Assembly: GCF_900156255.1 (NCBI RefSeq)
Contig: NZ_FTMK01000002.1
Location: 237,265-301,264 of the forward strand
Direction of reading: 5' to 3'
DNA from: Paracoccus thiocyanatus
Lineage (GTDB): Bacteria > Pseudomonadota > Alphaproteobacteria > Rhodobacterales > Rhodobacteraceae
Length of the DNA stretch: 64,000 nt
Every line of letters begins with the position of its first letter. Position 1 is the stretch's first letter. This document shows, piece by piece, positions 41,115 through 50,633 of this stretch. The position numbers were made by a program, and so were the translations under genes. The notes under the pieces are model-generated. The model was not told where the DNA came from. It saw nothing but the letters and a program-made list of their open reading frames with translations, and searched no databases.

Positions 41115-41896
41115 GGATGGGGCGCCAGGAAGCTGCGGTCCGAGGGGCCGAGGATGAAGTCCAGCACCTCGCGCACCATCGGCCCGTTCTCGGCCTCGGC
41201 CAGATGCCGGGCGGTGTCGCGGAAGCTGCCGCGCCCCAACTGCGCCAGCGTGTCGCGCAGCGCGTGGATTTCCTCGCGCGAGGCGCCGCGGCGCTTCAGC
41301 CCCACCAGGTTCAGCCCGTCCAGGTGGCCGCGCGGCCCCTGCACCAGGCCAAAGGGGATCACGTCGGCCGTCACCATGGTCACCGCGCCGATCATCGCGC
41401 CGCGGCCGATGCGCACGAACTGGTGCACGCCCGACAGGCCGCCGACGATCACGTCGTCCTCGAGCACGCAATGGCCGGCGACCGAGGCGTTGTTGACCAG
41501 GATCACCCGGTCGCCGATGCGGCAATCATGCGCGACATGGCTGCCGGCCATGAAAAGCCCGTCATCGCCGATGCGGGTCACGCCGCCGCCACCCTCGGTG
41601 CCGGGGTTCATCGTCACATATTCGCGGATGCGGTTGCGGGCGCCGATGTCCAGCCGGGTGCGTTCGCCGCGGAACTTCAGGTCCTGCGGCACCTCGCCCA
41701 GCGAGGCGAAGGGGAAAACCACCGTTTCGTCGCCGATCGCGGTTTCACCCGCCACCACGACATGCGATTTCAGCACCACGCCCCGGCCGAGGCTGACCTC
41801 GGGACCGAGGACGCAGAAGGGGCCGATCTCGCATCCCGCGCCGATCTTCGCGGCGGGGTCCACGACGGCCGAGGGATGGATGCGGGTCTCAGCCAT
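41111..41896 (-). CDS. lpxA: UDP-N-acetylglucosamine acyltransferase
   Basis: A 261-residue left-handed beta-helix enzyme that adds a 3-hydroxyacyl chain to UDP-GlcNAc, the first step of lipid A synthesis. Hexapeptide turns run from [20 protein letters not shown] to about residue 190; the catalytic histidine lies in [12 protein letters not shown] (about 121). The ATG at 41896 is chosen over a GTG at 41905; both overlap the fabZ 3' end. Confidence 0.96.
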   Translation of the reverse strand: MAETRIHPSAVVDPAAKIGAGCEIGPFCVLGPEVSLGRGVVLKSHVVVAGETAIGDETVVFPFASLGEVPQDLKFRGERTRLDIGARNRIREYVTMNPGTEGGGGVTRIGDDGLFMAGSHVAHDCRIGDRVILVNNASVAGHCVLEDDVIVGGLSGVHQFVRIGRGAMIGAVTMVTADVIPFGLVQGPRGHLDGLNLVGLKRRGASREEIHALRDTLAQLGRGSFRDTARHLAEAENGPMVREVLDFILGPSDRSFLAPHP

Positions 41897-42380
41897 TCTC
41901 GCCACGGTTCAGCATGGCCATGACCTCGGCCTCGGCGGCGAGCTGGCCGTTCACCAGGGCGCGGCCCTCGAATTTCCAGATCTTGCCGCCGCCGCGCAGG
42001 GTCTTCATGTGCAGCTCCAGCACGTCGCCCGGCACCACCTTCTGGCGAAAGCGGCATTTGTCGATGGACATGAAATAGGTGCCCATGCCCTTGTCGGCGA
42101 GGTCCAGCGTGACACCGACCAGCACCGCGGCCGATTGCGCCATGGCCTCGATGATCAGCACGCCGGGCATCACCGGCTCCTGCGGGAAATGGCCTTCGAA
42201 ATGCGGCTCGTTCGAGGTCACGTTCTTGACGCCGACGCAGCTTTCGCCCGGCACGATGTCGCGCACCCTGTCCACCAGCAGGAAGGGATAGCGATGCGGC
42301 AGGATGCGCTTGACCATCGCCAGATCGACTTCGGTCGGCGGGATATAGGCGGTCTGGTCATCGTTCGGGGCGGCGGCCAT
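41889..42380 (-). CDS. fabZ: 3-hydroxyacyl-[ACP] dehydratase
   Basis: A 163-residue hotdog-fold enzyme of fatty-acid elongation. The catalytic histidine and glutamate lie in [34 protein letters not shown] is the family N-terminal motif. The start at 42380 follows AAGAGGA. It shares 3-hydroxyacyl-ACP with lpxA and overlaps it by 8 bp. The usual upstream neighbour lpxD is missing; the cluster begins here. Confidence 0.95.
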   Translation of the reverse strand: MAAAPNDDQTAYIPPTEVDLAMVKRILPHRYPFLLVDRVRDIVPGESCVGVKNVTSNEPHFEGHFPQEPVMPGVLIIEAMAQSAAVLVGVTLDLADKGMGTYFMSIDKCRFRQKVVPGDVLELHMKTLRGGGKIWKFEGRALVNGQLAAEAEVMAMLNRGENG

Positions 42381-42444
42381 GCGGTCCTCTTGGAATGTTT
42401 TCATTTGCCTAGCAACGGCGCGCGATCTTGGCAAGTTTCGCGCG

Positions 42445-44562
42445 TCAGCCCCCTGCCGCCGCCTGGGCGCGCAGCCGGCCGCGGCCTTCGGCCAGCCAGC
42501 CGGCCAGCGCCAGCCCGGCGATCAGCGCAAGCCATGCCCAGCCGGGCAGCAGCGGGCGATGGGTCATGCCGCTGACCGAGGCCGCATTGCGCGGGGTGAT
42601 GGCGATCCACGGCCCGCCCACGCCCTGGCCATGTGCCGGCCGCCCCTCGCGCACCGTGCGCAGGCCGGGCATGCCGTCGGAAAGCGGCAGCACCGCGCCC
42701 TGCGTCGCCTGGGCCAAGGGGCCCAGCACGGCACCCGAGGCGACGGTTTCCTCGAACTCCCGCGGCGCGGCGGGGCCGAGCGCCAGCACCCGGCTGATCT
42801 CGCCATCCGCCAGCCGGTAGAGGCCCGGCCCCGGCGCGGTCCAGCGCGCGGTGAAGCGGCCGGGGCCGGCCTCGGCCAGCGCCACCTCTTCGGTCCGGCC
42901 ATCGGGGCGGGTGATCGTCACCGGGCCGGCGGTCGGGTTCATGGTGCGGCGGGTGATCGTCACCGTCAGCTCGCCGCCGACATCGGCCAGCAGCGCCTCT
43001 TCTTCCAATTCCGGCTCCTGCATCGACCAATGCGCGATGCGGCGCAGCAGTTCGAGCTGCGGCCCGCCGCCCTCGAAGCCGCGGCCCCAGAGCCAGACCT
43101 GGTCCGAGGTCAGCATCGCCACCCGTCCCTTGCCGACGCGGCTGAACAGCAAAAGCGGCTGGTCCTGCGCGCCGCTCAGCACCACCTGCGCGCGGGGATC
43201 CGGGATCACCTGCGACATGCGCAGCCAGCGGCCCCAATGGCTGTCAGAGCCCTCGGCCGGGGCGCCGGGCAGGCCGGCGGTGACGGGATGACGCGCGCCA
43301 TCCTCGGTCAGGCGGGGCAGGAAGGGTTCGGCATAGATCCGCCCGGTCGGACGCGCGGGCAGGATCGCGCCCAGGGGCGACAGGTTCAGGCTTTCCACCG
43401 AGGACATCTCGGGTCCCGCCGAAACCAGGATCGCGCCCCCCTCTTCGACATAGCGGCGGATATTGTCGTAATATTGCGGCAGCAGGATGCCCCGCACCCG
43501 GTAGCGGTCAAAGATGATCAGGTCGAAATCCCGGATCCGCTCCATGAACAGTTCGTGGGTGGGAAATGCGATCAGCGACATCTCGTCCACCGGGACGGCA
43601 TCCATCTTGTCCGGCGGGCGCAGGATGGTGAAATGGATCAGGTCCACATTCGCATCTGATTTCAGCAAGTTGCGCCAGGTTCTTTCACCTGCATGCGGCG
43701 CGCCCGATACCAGCAGCACCCGCAGGCGGTCGCGCACGCCCTCGATCTGGACGGCGGCAGAATTGTTGCGGTCGGTCAATTCGGGCAGCGCGGCCTGGGG
43801 CGCATCGAAGCCGATCGAGACCACGTTCTGCCCGGCATGTTCCGGCACCACCTCAAGATCCAGCGGCACGCCCGGCGGCAGGTCAAGGCCGCGCATCTCC
43901 TTGCCATCCAGCAGGATGCGCAGCCGCGCGGGCGTCTGCGCCACCTCGGCGGGAACCGCGCCCTGATCCTCGACGCGCAGGCGGATGGTGACGGGCTTGC
44001 CGATCAGCCCATAGGCCGGGGCTTCCTCGATCACCAGCCGGCGGTCCCAGTCCTGGGCCTGGCCGGTCAGCAGCACATGCACCGGCCCCGGCGCGGTGGC
44101 GGGCAGCATCGGCGCGTCATGGGCCAGCCCGTCGGTGACGGCGATCGCGCCGGCGACGCGCCCCTGCGGCTCGGCCGCCAGCGCGCGGGTCAGGGCGGTG
44201 CCGATCTGCGTGCCGTCGGGGTCATCCGAGACGGTGACGCGGCGGATCTCGGTATCGGGCAGCGCGGCAAGCTGGCGGGTCAGCTCCTCGACGGCGGCGT
44301 CGGTCTGCTCGGCCCGGCCCGGCAGGGATTGGCTGGCGCTGCGGTCGTCAAGCAGGATCACGATATCCGACAGCTTGTGGCGGATGCCCGATTCCAGCGC
44401 CGGCCCGGCCAGGGCGGCGGCAGCGGCCAGCCCGGCGATGCCACGCCAGGCCCAGCCGCGCAGGCCCCGCCACAGCGACCACAGCCCGACCAGCAGCGCC
44501 AGCAAAGCCAAGGCGCCGACCAGCGGCCAGGCCAGCATTGGGTCAAAGGTCAGGCCGCTCAT
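42445..44562 (-). CDS. Large membrane protein with VWA/glutamine-amidotransferase-like domain
   Basis: A 705-residue protein with two N-terminal hydrophobic spans (about 10-55) and one at the C-terminus (about 670-690). Residues about 65-280 look VWA-like ([17 protein letters not shown]), and about 290-500 resemble a class I glutamine amidotransferase-like fold found in this family ([21 protein letters not shown] ... [15 protein letters not shown]). It is the last gene of a coupled five-gene operon (MoxR, DUF58, BatA-like, DUF4159). Such clusters probably assemble or regulate an envelope complex; the exact role is unknown. Confidence 0.8.
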   Translation of the reverse strand: MSGLTFDPMLAWPLVGALALLALLVGLWSLWRGLRGWAWRGIAGLAAAAALAGPALESGIRHKLSDIVILLDDRSASQSLPGRAEQTDAAVEELTRQLAALPDTEIRRVTVSDDPDGTQIGTALTRALAAEPQGRVAGAIAVTDGLAHDAPMLPATAPGPVHVLLTGQAQDWDRRLVIEEAPAYGLIGKPVTIRLRVEDQGAVPAEVAQTPARLRILLDGKEMRGLDLPPGVPLDLEVVPEHAGQNVVSIGFDAPQAALPELTDRNNSAAVQIEGVRDRLRVLLVSGAPHAGERTWRNLLKSDANVDLIHFTILRPPDKMDAVPVDEMSLIAFPTHELFMERIRDFDLIIFDRYRVRGILLPQYYDNIRRYVEEGGAILVSAGPEMSSVESLNLSPLGAILPARPTGRIYAEPFLPRLTEDGARHPVTAGLPGAPAEGSDSHWGRWLRMSQVIPDPRAQVVLSGAQDQPLLLFSRVGKGRVAMLTSDQVWLWGRGFEGGGPQLELLRRIAHWSMQEPELEEEALLADVGGELTVTITRRTMNPTAGPVTITRPDGRTEEVALAEAGPGRFTARWTAPGPGLYRLADGEISRVLALGPAAPREFEETVASGAVLGPLAQATQGAVLPLSDGMPGLRTVREGRPAHGQGVGGPWIAITPRNAASVSGMTHRPLLPGWAWLALIAGLALAGWLAEGRGRLRAQAAAGG

Positions 44563-45404
44563 TGCACGACCTCCTCTTGCCGCAGCCGGTCCAGCAGCGC
44601 GGGCACATGCACCTGGTCGGATTTGTAGTTTCCGGTCAGCACATACATGATCAGGTTGACCCCGAAACGATAGGCCATCTCGCGCTGCCGCTCGCCCTCG
44701 AAGCCCGAGCCGATGCTGAACATGGGCAGGCCGTTTTCATCCACCGCCCAGGATTCGGCCCAGGCATTGCCGCCGATCACCACCGGAGAGACGCCATCGT
44801 TGAGATTGCGAAAGGGCACCCCCTCGGCGGCCTGCGCATCGGCGGGCGGCGCCTCGGCCCAGACTTGGCCGCCCTGGTAGCGGCCGGGGAAATCCCGAAG
44901 CAGGTAGAAGCTGCGGGTCAGCACATGGTCGGCCGGAACGGGTGCAAGGGGCGGGATGTCCAGGGGCGCGGCCAGCGCCTGAAGCGCGGCCCCGCCATCC
45001 GGCCCGCCAAGCCCGGCAATATCGCCGTCGCGGGTGTCGAAAAGGATCATCCCGCCCGAGCGCAGGAAATGGTTCAGCCGCACGTAAGCCTGGGGCGAAG
45101 GCGGCGCCTGCGCATCGGTCACGGGCCAATAGAGAAAGGTCAGCAGCGACAGGTCGTCGGTCTCGGGGTCGATGCCGATGGGCTGGCCCGGCTCGACGGT
45201 GGTGCGGGCGTTCAACAGCTGCGACAATCCCCGCAGCCCCGCCTGAGAGGCCGCATCGACCTCGGCATCGCCGGTCAGCATATAGGCCAGCGCCACTTCG
45301 TCGGCGGCCCGCACTAGCCGGGGGTCGGGGCCGTCCTGCGCCGAAAGCGCGCCGGCCCAAAGCCCGGCCCAAAGCAGCGCGGCAAAGGTCAAAAGCCACC
45401 TCAT
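44559..45404 (-). CDS. DUF4159 periplasmic protein
   Basis: A 281-residue protein with a clear signal peptide (residues 1-22, MRWLLTFAALLWAGLWAGAL, cut near SAQ). The rest is the DUF4159 domain: RLVRAADEVALAYMLTGDAEVD, LYWPVTD and LRSGGMILFDTRDGD. In other Rhodobacterales this domain is, as far as I recall, the C-terminal half of one ~900-residue protein whose N-terminal half is BatA-like; here it is a separate coupled gene with its own signal peptide. The start overlaps the BatA-like stop by 4 bp. Confidence 0.85.
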   Translation of the reverse strand: MRWLLTFAALLWAGLWAGALSAQDGPDPRLVRAADEVALAYMLTGDAEVDAASQAGLRGLSQLLNARTTVEPGQPIGIDPETDDLSLLTFLYWPVTDAQAPPSPQAYVRLNHFLRSGGMILFDTRDGDIAGLGGPDGGAALQALAAPLDIPPLAPVPADHVLTRSFYLLRDFPGRYQGGQVWAEAPPADAQAAEGVPFRNLNDGVSPVVIGGNAWAESWAVDENGLPMFSIGSGFEGERQREMAYRFGVNLIMYVLTGNYKSDQVHVPALLDRLRQEEVVQ

Positions 45405-47320
45405 GCCATTGCCCCCCGCCTGCCGCGCGCCAGCCAGGCACTGCCAAGCGCATCCAGCGCCAGCAGCAGCGCCGCAAGCGCGACCAGCCAGCCGCGCAGG
45501 TCAAGCCCCGGCGCCTCTGCCGCGCGTTCGATGCGGATGCCGGGCCAATCGGCCGGCGCCATGGGCCCGCCCGCGTTCAGCGCCACCATGCGCTCGCCGC
45601 CGCGATAAAGCCCGGCGGGTGCGGCGGGGGCCGGGCCGCGGGCGAAATCGGCGGCGGCGACCGGAACCGGGTCGCCCGGCTCGGCGGCGCGGCCGAAGCC
45701 GTCCAGCACCAGTTCGGGCAGCCAGAAGGGCTGTTCGGCGGGGTCCGCCTCGGGCGTCTCGGCGCTGACCCGCGCGCTGCGCACCAGCCGGTCCAGCATC
45801 TCGACGAACAGGCCGGAAATCGCCAGGTTCGACCATTCGGCATTGGCCGTGGTGTGGAACAGCACCAATTGCCCCTGCCCCAGCGCCGCGCGCGTGACCA
45901 GGGGAGTGCCGTCCGAAAGCCGGGCGATGACGCGGTCGCCCAGATCGGGCGCAGGCTCGGCCAGAAGCTGGGCGCGCACGGCGACGTCCGCCGGCACCGC
46001 AAGCCCGGCAAAGGGGCCGTCCGCGGCAAACTCCGCAACGCCGCGCGGCTCTCCCCAGGCCAGGGCGCCGCCGATGTCGCGCCCGCCGGCGCGCAGGCGC
46101 ACCGGCAAAAGCGGCTCCTCGGCCAGCCGTTCCGATGCCGCCATGCGCGGCCCGGCAAAGCGGATCAGCAGCCCGCCCTGTTCGACCCATTCGCGCAGGC
46201 CCGGCGTGTCGGCCAGGCCGATCTGGTCGGCCAGCACGATCACGTCGGGCGCGGCTTGCAGCACATCGCCCATTCCCCCTTCGATCAGATCGGTCGAGGG
46301 CGCCAGGGCCCGGCGCAGGTAATGCAGCGGTGAAAGCAGGCGCTGGCCCTCGCCGGCGCGGTCGTCGCCCACCAGCGCCACCTTGCGCCGGCGCAGGGAA
46401 TCGTCGGCCAGCAACACCGCCCCGGCCGAAGCCTGGCCCTCGACCTCGAAGCGGGTGATGCGGTTGCGCAATTCCGAAGGCAGGTCGATGGGCACCGGCC
46501 AGCTGGTCACGCCGCGATCCTGCGCGCCCTCGCCTGGCTTCAGCCGGGCCAGTTCCCGCGGCATGCCCTGCGGATCCCGGCCGATGGCCAGCACATCGGA
46601 CGCCGCGGCCCCGGTCGATCGCAGCCGCAGCGCCGGCTGGTCGCCCGCCGCCAGTTCCAGCGACTGGCGCGGACCTTCGGGGGGAACCACGGTCAGCGCG
46701 GCGCGCGCGCTTAGCGCCGCCAGCCATTCCGCCCGGCCGGGATGGTCCAGCCCGTCGCTGAGCCACAGCGCCGAAAGGCCCGCCGGCGCCCCGGCCAGCG
46801 CCGCCGCGGGATCGGGCGGATAGCGGGTTTCCCAGGACGCAGGGCGCAGGGCGCGCAATTGCGCGGCAAGGTCCGGCGCCGGCTGAAAGGCCAGCGCGCC
46901 ATCCTCTCGGCCATCCGCGACCAGCAGCGCCGCCGGTTGCCCCGCCGCCGCCGCGCGCTCCAGCGCGCGCAAGGCGCGGGCCTGGCGCTGCGGCCAGTCA
47001 GGCGCCGCCGCCCAGCCGGCATCCATGACGATCAGCAAAGGCCCCTGCCCGCCCTGATCGGGCGCAGGCTTCCAGACCGGGCCGGCAAAGCCCAGGATCA
47101 GCGCCGCGACTGCCAGCACCCGCAGCAAAAGCAGCCACCAGGGCGTGTGCCGCGCCACCGGATGCGGATCGCGCAGCCCCAAAAGCAGCCGCGTGCCGGG
47201 AAAGCGCACCAGCCTGGGCGAAGGCGGCATGGCGCGCAGGATCAGCCACAGCGCCGGCAGCGCCGCCAGCGCCGCCAGCAGCCAAGGGGTCAGAAAGCCG
47301 ATGGGGCCGATCAGCAGCAT
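45401..47320 (-). CDS. BatA-like membrane protein
   Basis: A 639-residue protein with N-terminal membrane spans (about 1-30 and 55-78; BatA-type IGPIGFLTPWLLAALAALPALWLIL), a VWA-like stretch (LIVMDAGWAA) without a complete MIDAS motif, a middle domain similar to the family's GATase-like fold (about 330-500), and a C-terminal span (about 608-630). The start at 47320 follows GGAGGG and shares one base with the DUF58 stop (TGATG). It forms with DUF4159 what is one fused protein in relatives. Confidence 0.82.
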   Translation of the reverse strand: MLLIGPIGFLTPWLLAALAALPALWLILRAMPPSPRLVRFPGTRLLLGLRDPHPVARHTPWWLLLLRVLAVAALILGFAGPVWKPAPDQGGQGPLLIVMDAGWAAAPDWPQRQARALRALERAAAAGQPAALLVADGREDGALAFQPAPDLAAQLRALRPASWETRYPPDPAAALAGAPAGLSALWLSDGLDHPGRAEWLAALSARAALTVVPPEGPRQSLELAAGDQPALRLRSTGAAASDVLAIGRDPQGMPRELARLKPGEGAQDRGVTSWPVPIDLPSELRNRITRFEVEGQASAGAVLLADDSLRRRKVALVGDDRAGEGQRLLSPLHYLRRALAPSTDLIEGGMGDVLQAAPDVIVLADQIGLADTPGLREWVEQGGLLIRFAGPRMAASERLAEEPLLPVRLRAGGRDIGGALAWGEPRGVAEFAADGPFAGLAVPADVAVRAQLLAEPAPDLGDRVIARLSDGTPLVTRAALGQGQLVLFHTTANAEWSNLAISGLFVEMLDRLVRSARVSAETPEADPAEQPFWLPELVLDGFGRAAEPGDPVPVAAADFARGPAPAAPAGLYRGGERMVALNAGGPMAPADWPGIRIERAAEAPGLDLRGWLVALAALLLALDALGSAWLARGRRGAMA

Positions 47321-48185
47321 CAGCCCTCCAGCACCGACCAAAGCCACAGCAGCGCCTGCGACGGCGGGGCCGTCGTGTCATGCGTGCCGAAATGCCAGCC
47401 CGCGCTGCGCCCGGCCCGCGACAGCGCCTCGCGCCGCTCGGCCAGCCGCGCCAGATAAGCCATGCGCAGCCCGGCGGCGTCGCGCGTGTCGTGGCGCAAC
47501 GCGCCCGAGCCCGAGCGGAACAGCACCGCCCCCCGCCAGGGAAAGCCCTCTTCGTCGGGGTCCAGCACCTGCATCAGCACACCCTGGACACCCAGGCCGG
47601 CCGCACGGGCCAGATAGTCCAGAACCGGCTGCGGATCGCCCAGGAAATCGTCGAACAGCACGATGCGCTGGCCGGGGCGCAGGGCCTCGGCCGGCGGGGC
47701 GTCCTCGTCCCCCGGCAGGGGCGCGCGCGCGACCAGCGCCTGGGCCATGCGCTCGGCCTGCACGCGGCCGGGGCGCGGCGGCTGGCCGGCCAGGGCCACG
47801 CGCTCTCCCGCCGCCAGCAGCGCCATGGCCAGCGACAGCGCCAGCAGGTCGGCACGGTCGCGCTTGGCTGGCCGATCCGCGCCACCGCTATATTCCATGC
47901 CCGCCGCGGCAGAGACCCAGATCACCGCCGATTGCGCCACCTGCGCCTCGCGGTCGCGAACATATTGCGCATCCGTCCGGGCCGAGCGGCGCCAGTCGAT
48001 GCTGCGCGCCGTATCACCCGCCGTCGCCGGACGGTATTGCCAGAAATCCTCGCCCAGGCCGGCGCGGCGCTGGCCATGCGCGCCCGCCACCAGCGCCGCC
48101 GCCAGCCGCTCGGCCGACAGCATCAGCGCCGGCAGGCCGGCCGAGGCCCCCTCGGCCTCTGCGCGAAGCTGGTCGGGCGCGGGCC

Positions 48186-48189
<4 letters not shown>
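47320..48189 (-). CDS. DUF58 domain protein
   Basis: A 289-residue soluble protein with the DUF58 signature YRPATAGDTARSIDWRRSARTD (about 51-72) and a degenerate VWA-like C-terminal part (IVLFDDFLGDPQPVLDYLARAAG). DUF58 proteins accompany MoxR ATPases and work with them on envelope or cofactor-loading tasks. Start overlaps the moxR stop by 4 bp; stop shares one base with the next start. Confidence 0.88.
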
Positions 48190-49187
<998 letters not shown>

Positions 49188-49249
49188 GACAATGCCCCGT
49201 TTCTGTTCTAGGAACACCATAAAGACGGGCGAGACGGGGTCCACAGGGA

Positions 49250-49795
49250 ATGGGGAAAAACACTGACAAATCCGTGAGCGCTGCGGCCGGCATCGCCGCC
49301 GCGGCCGGCCGTGCCGCGAAAAGCGGGCCGCCGCCGGTGCATCTGTGGGACCCGCCCTTTTGCGGCGACCTGGACATGGAAATCCGCGCAGACGGCACCT
49401 GGTTTCACGAAGGCACCCCCATCGGGCGGCCGGAAATGGTGCGGCTCTTCGCCTCGATCCTCAAGCGCGAAGGGGACGATTACTTCCTTGTCACCCCGGT
49501 CGAAAAGGTCGGCATCCGGGTGATCGACGCGCCCTTCGTCGCCGTGGACGCCGAAATCGGCGCCGATATCGTCTTTACCACCAATGTGGGCGACCGGGTC
49601 AGCGCCGGCGCCGAGCATGCGATAGAAATGCGCGGCACCCCTCAGGAGCCGCGGCCCTATGTCCATATCCGCCGCGGTCTTTGGGCGCTGATCGACCGCA
49701 AGACATTCTACCGACTGGCCGATGCGGCTATGCCCGACGAAAACGGGCGTATGGAATTGCACTCGGGAGGGACGGTCTTTCCCCTGGAGCCCTGA
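49250..49795 (+). CDS. DUF1285 family protein
   Basis: A 181-residue protein of unknown function. Core features of DUF1285 are PPVHLWDPPFCGDLDMEIRADGTWFHEGTPIGRPEMVRLFASIL and the DDYFLVTPVEKVGIRVIDAPF block. It is a soluble protein; the first 27 residues are Ala-rich and variable. It is normally linked to MoxR/DUF58 clusters in Rhodobacterales, as here (divergent). The stop comes 2 bp before the isomerase start. Confidence 0.88.
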   Translation: MGKNTDKSVSAAAGIAAAAGRAAKSGPPPVHLWDPPFCGDLDMEIRADGTWFHEGTPIGRPEMVRLFASILKREGDDYFLVTPVEKVGIRVIDAPFVAVDAEIGADIVFTTNVGDRVSAGAEHAIEMRGTPQEPRPYVHIRRGLWALIDRKTFYRLADAAMPDENGRMELHSGGTVFPLEP

Positions 49796-49797
49796 CC

Positions 49798-50553
49798 ATG
49801 GTCCGATTCGCCGCCAACCTGACCTATCTGTTCACCGAATTGCCGATGTTGCAGCGCTTTGCCGCGGCCAGGCGGGCGGGATTTCATGGTGTCGAGATCC
49901 TGTTTCCCTATGACCTGGCCGTCAAGGAACTGGCCCAGGCGGCCCAGGCCGCGGGGGTGGAATTCGTGCTGATGAACACGCCGCCCCCGAACTGGGCGGG
50001 CGGGCCGCGCGGCTTTGCCGCCGAGCCGGGCAACGAATCGCGCTTTCGCGGCGATTTCGACCGCGCCCTGCGCTTTGGCCGGGCGCTGGGGATCAAGCAT
50101 CTGCATGTGATGGCAGGCAAGGCCCAGGGCGGGCTGGCGCGGCGCTGCTTTGTCGAGAACCTGAAATGGGCCTGCGCCCGCGACAGCCATGTCAGCCTGA
50201 CCATCGAGCCGATGAACCGCAACGACATGCCCGGCTATTTCCTGGACAGTTTCGACCTGGCGGCCGAGATCCTGGACGAGGTCGGCGCGCCGAACCTGGG
50301 CCTGCAATTCGACGTCTATCATGCGCAGATGATCCATCGCGACGCCCTGTCCGTCTGGCAGCGCCACGCGCCGCGGGTCCGGCATATCCAGGTTTCGGAC
50401 TGGCCCAGCCGGCATGAGCCGCGCCAGGGCGATATCGACTTTGCCGAACTGTTCCACAGCATCGACGCCGCCGGCTATCGCGGCTGGATCAGCGCGGAAT
50501 ATACCCCCCGCAGCTCGACCGAGGCGGGGCTGCGCTGGCTGCGCTCGGCCTGA
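49798..50553 (+). CDS. hyi: Hydroxypyruvate isomerase
   Basis: A 251-residue TIM-barrel enzyme of the Hyi/IolE-type family that interconverts hydroxypyruvate and tartronate semialdehyde, part of glyoxylate metabolism. The metal-binding glutamates lie in SLTIEPMNRNDMPGYFLDS (about 138-156) and SAEYTPRSSTEAGLRWL near the end; GLQFDVYHAQM carries the Asp and His ligands. The start is 2 bp after DUF1285, so the genes are probably co-transcribed. No gcl or garR gene is nearby. Confidence 0.85.
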   Translation: MVRFAANLTYLFTELPMLQRFAAARRAGFHGVEILFPYDLAVKELAQAAQAAGVEFVLMNTPPPNWAGGPRGFAAEPGNESRFRGDFDRALRFGRALGIKHLHVMAGKAQGGLARRCFVENLKWACARDSHVSLTIEPMNRNDMPGYFLDSFDLAAEILDEVGAPNLGLQFDVYHAQMIHRDALSVWQRHAPRVRHIQVSDWPSRHEPRQGDIDFAELFHSIDAAGYRGWISAEYTPRSSTEAGLRWLRSA

Positions 50554-50633
50554 CCGTCCGCGGGGGCGCGGCTCTGCAGACCGGGGCCTGCCCTTTGGGG
50601 CCCCAAGGCGCGCGCAGCCAGCAGCAAGGCGCG

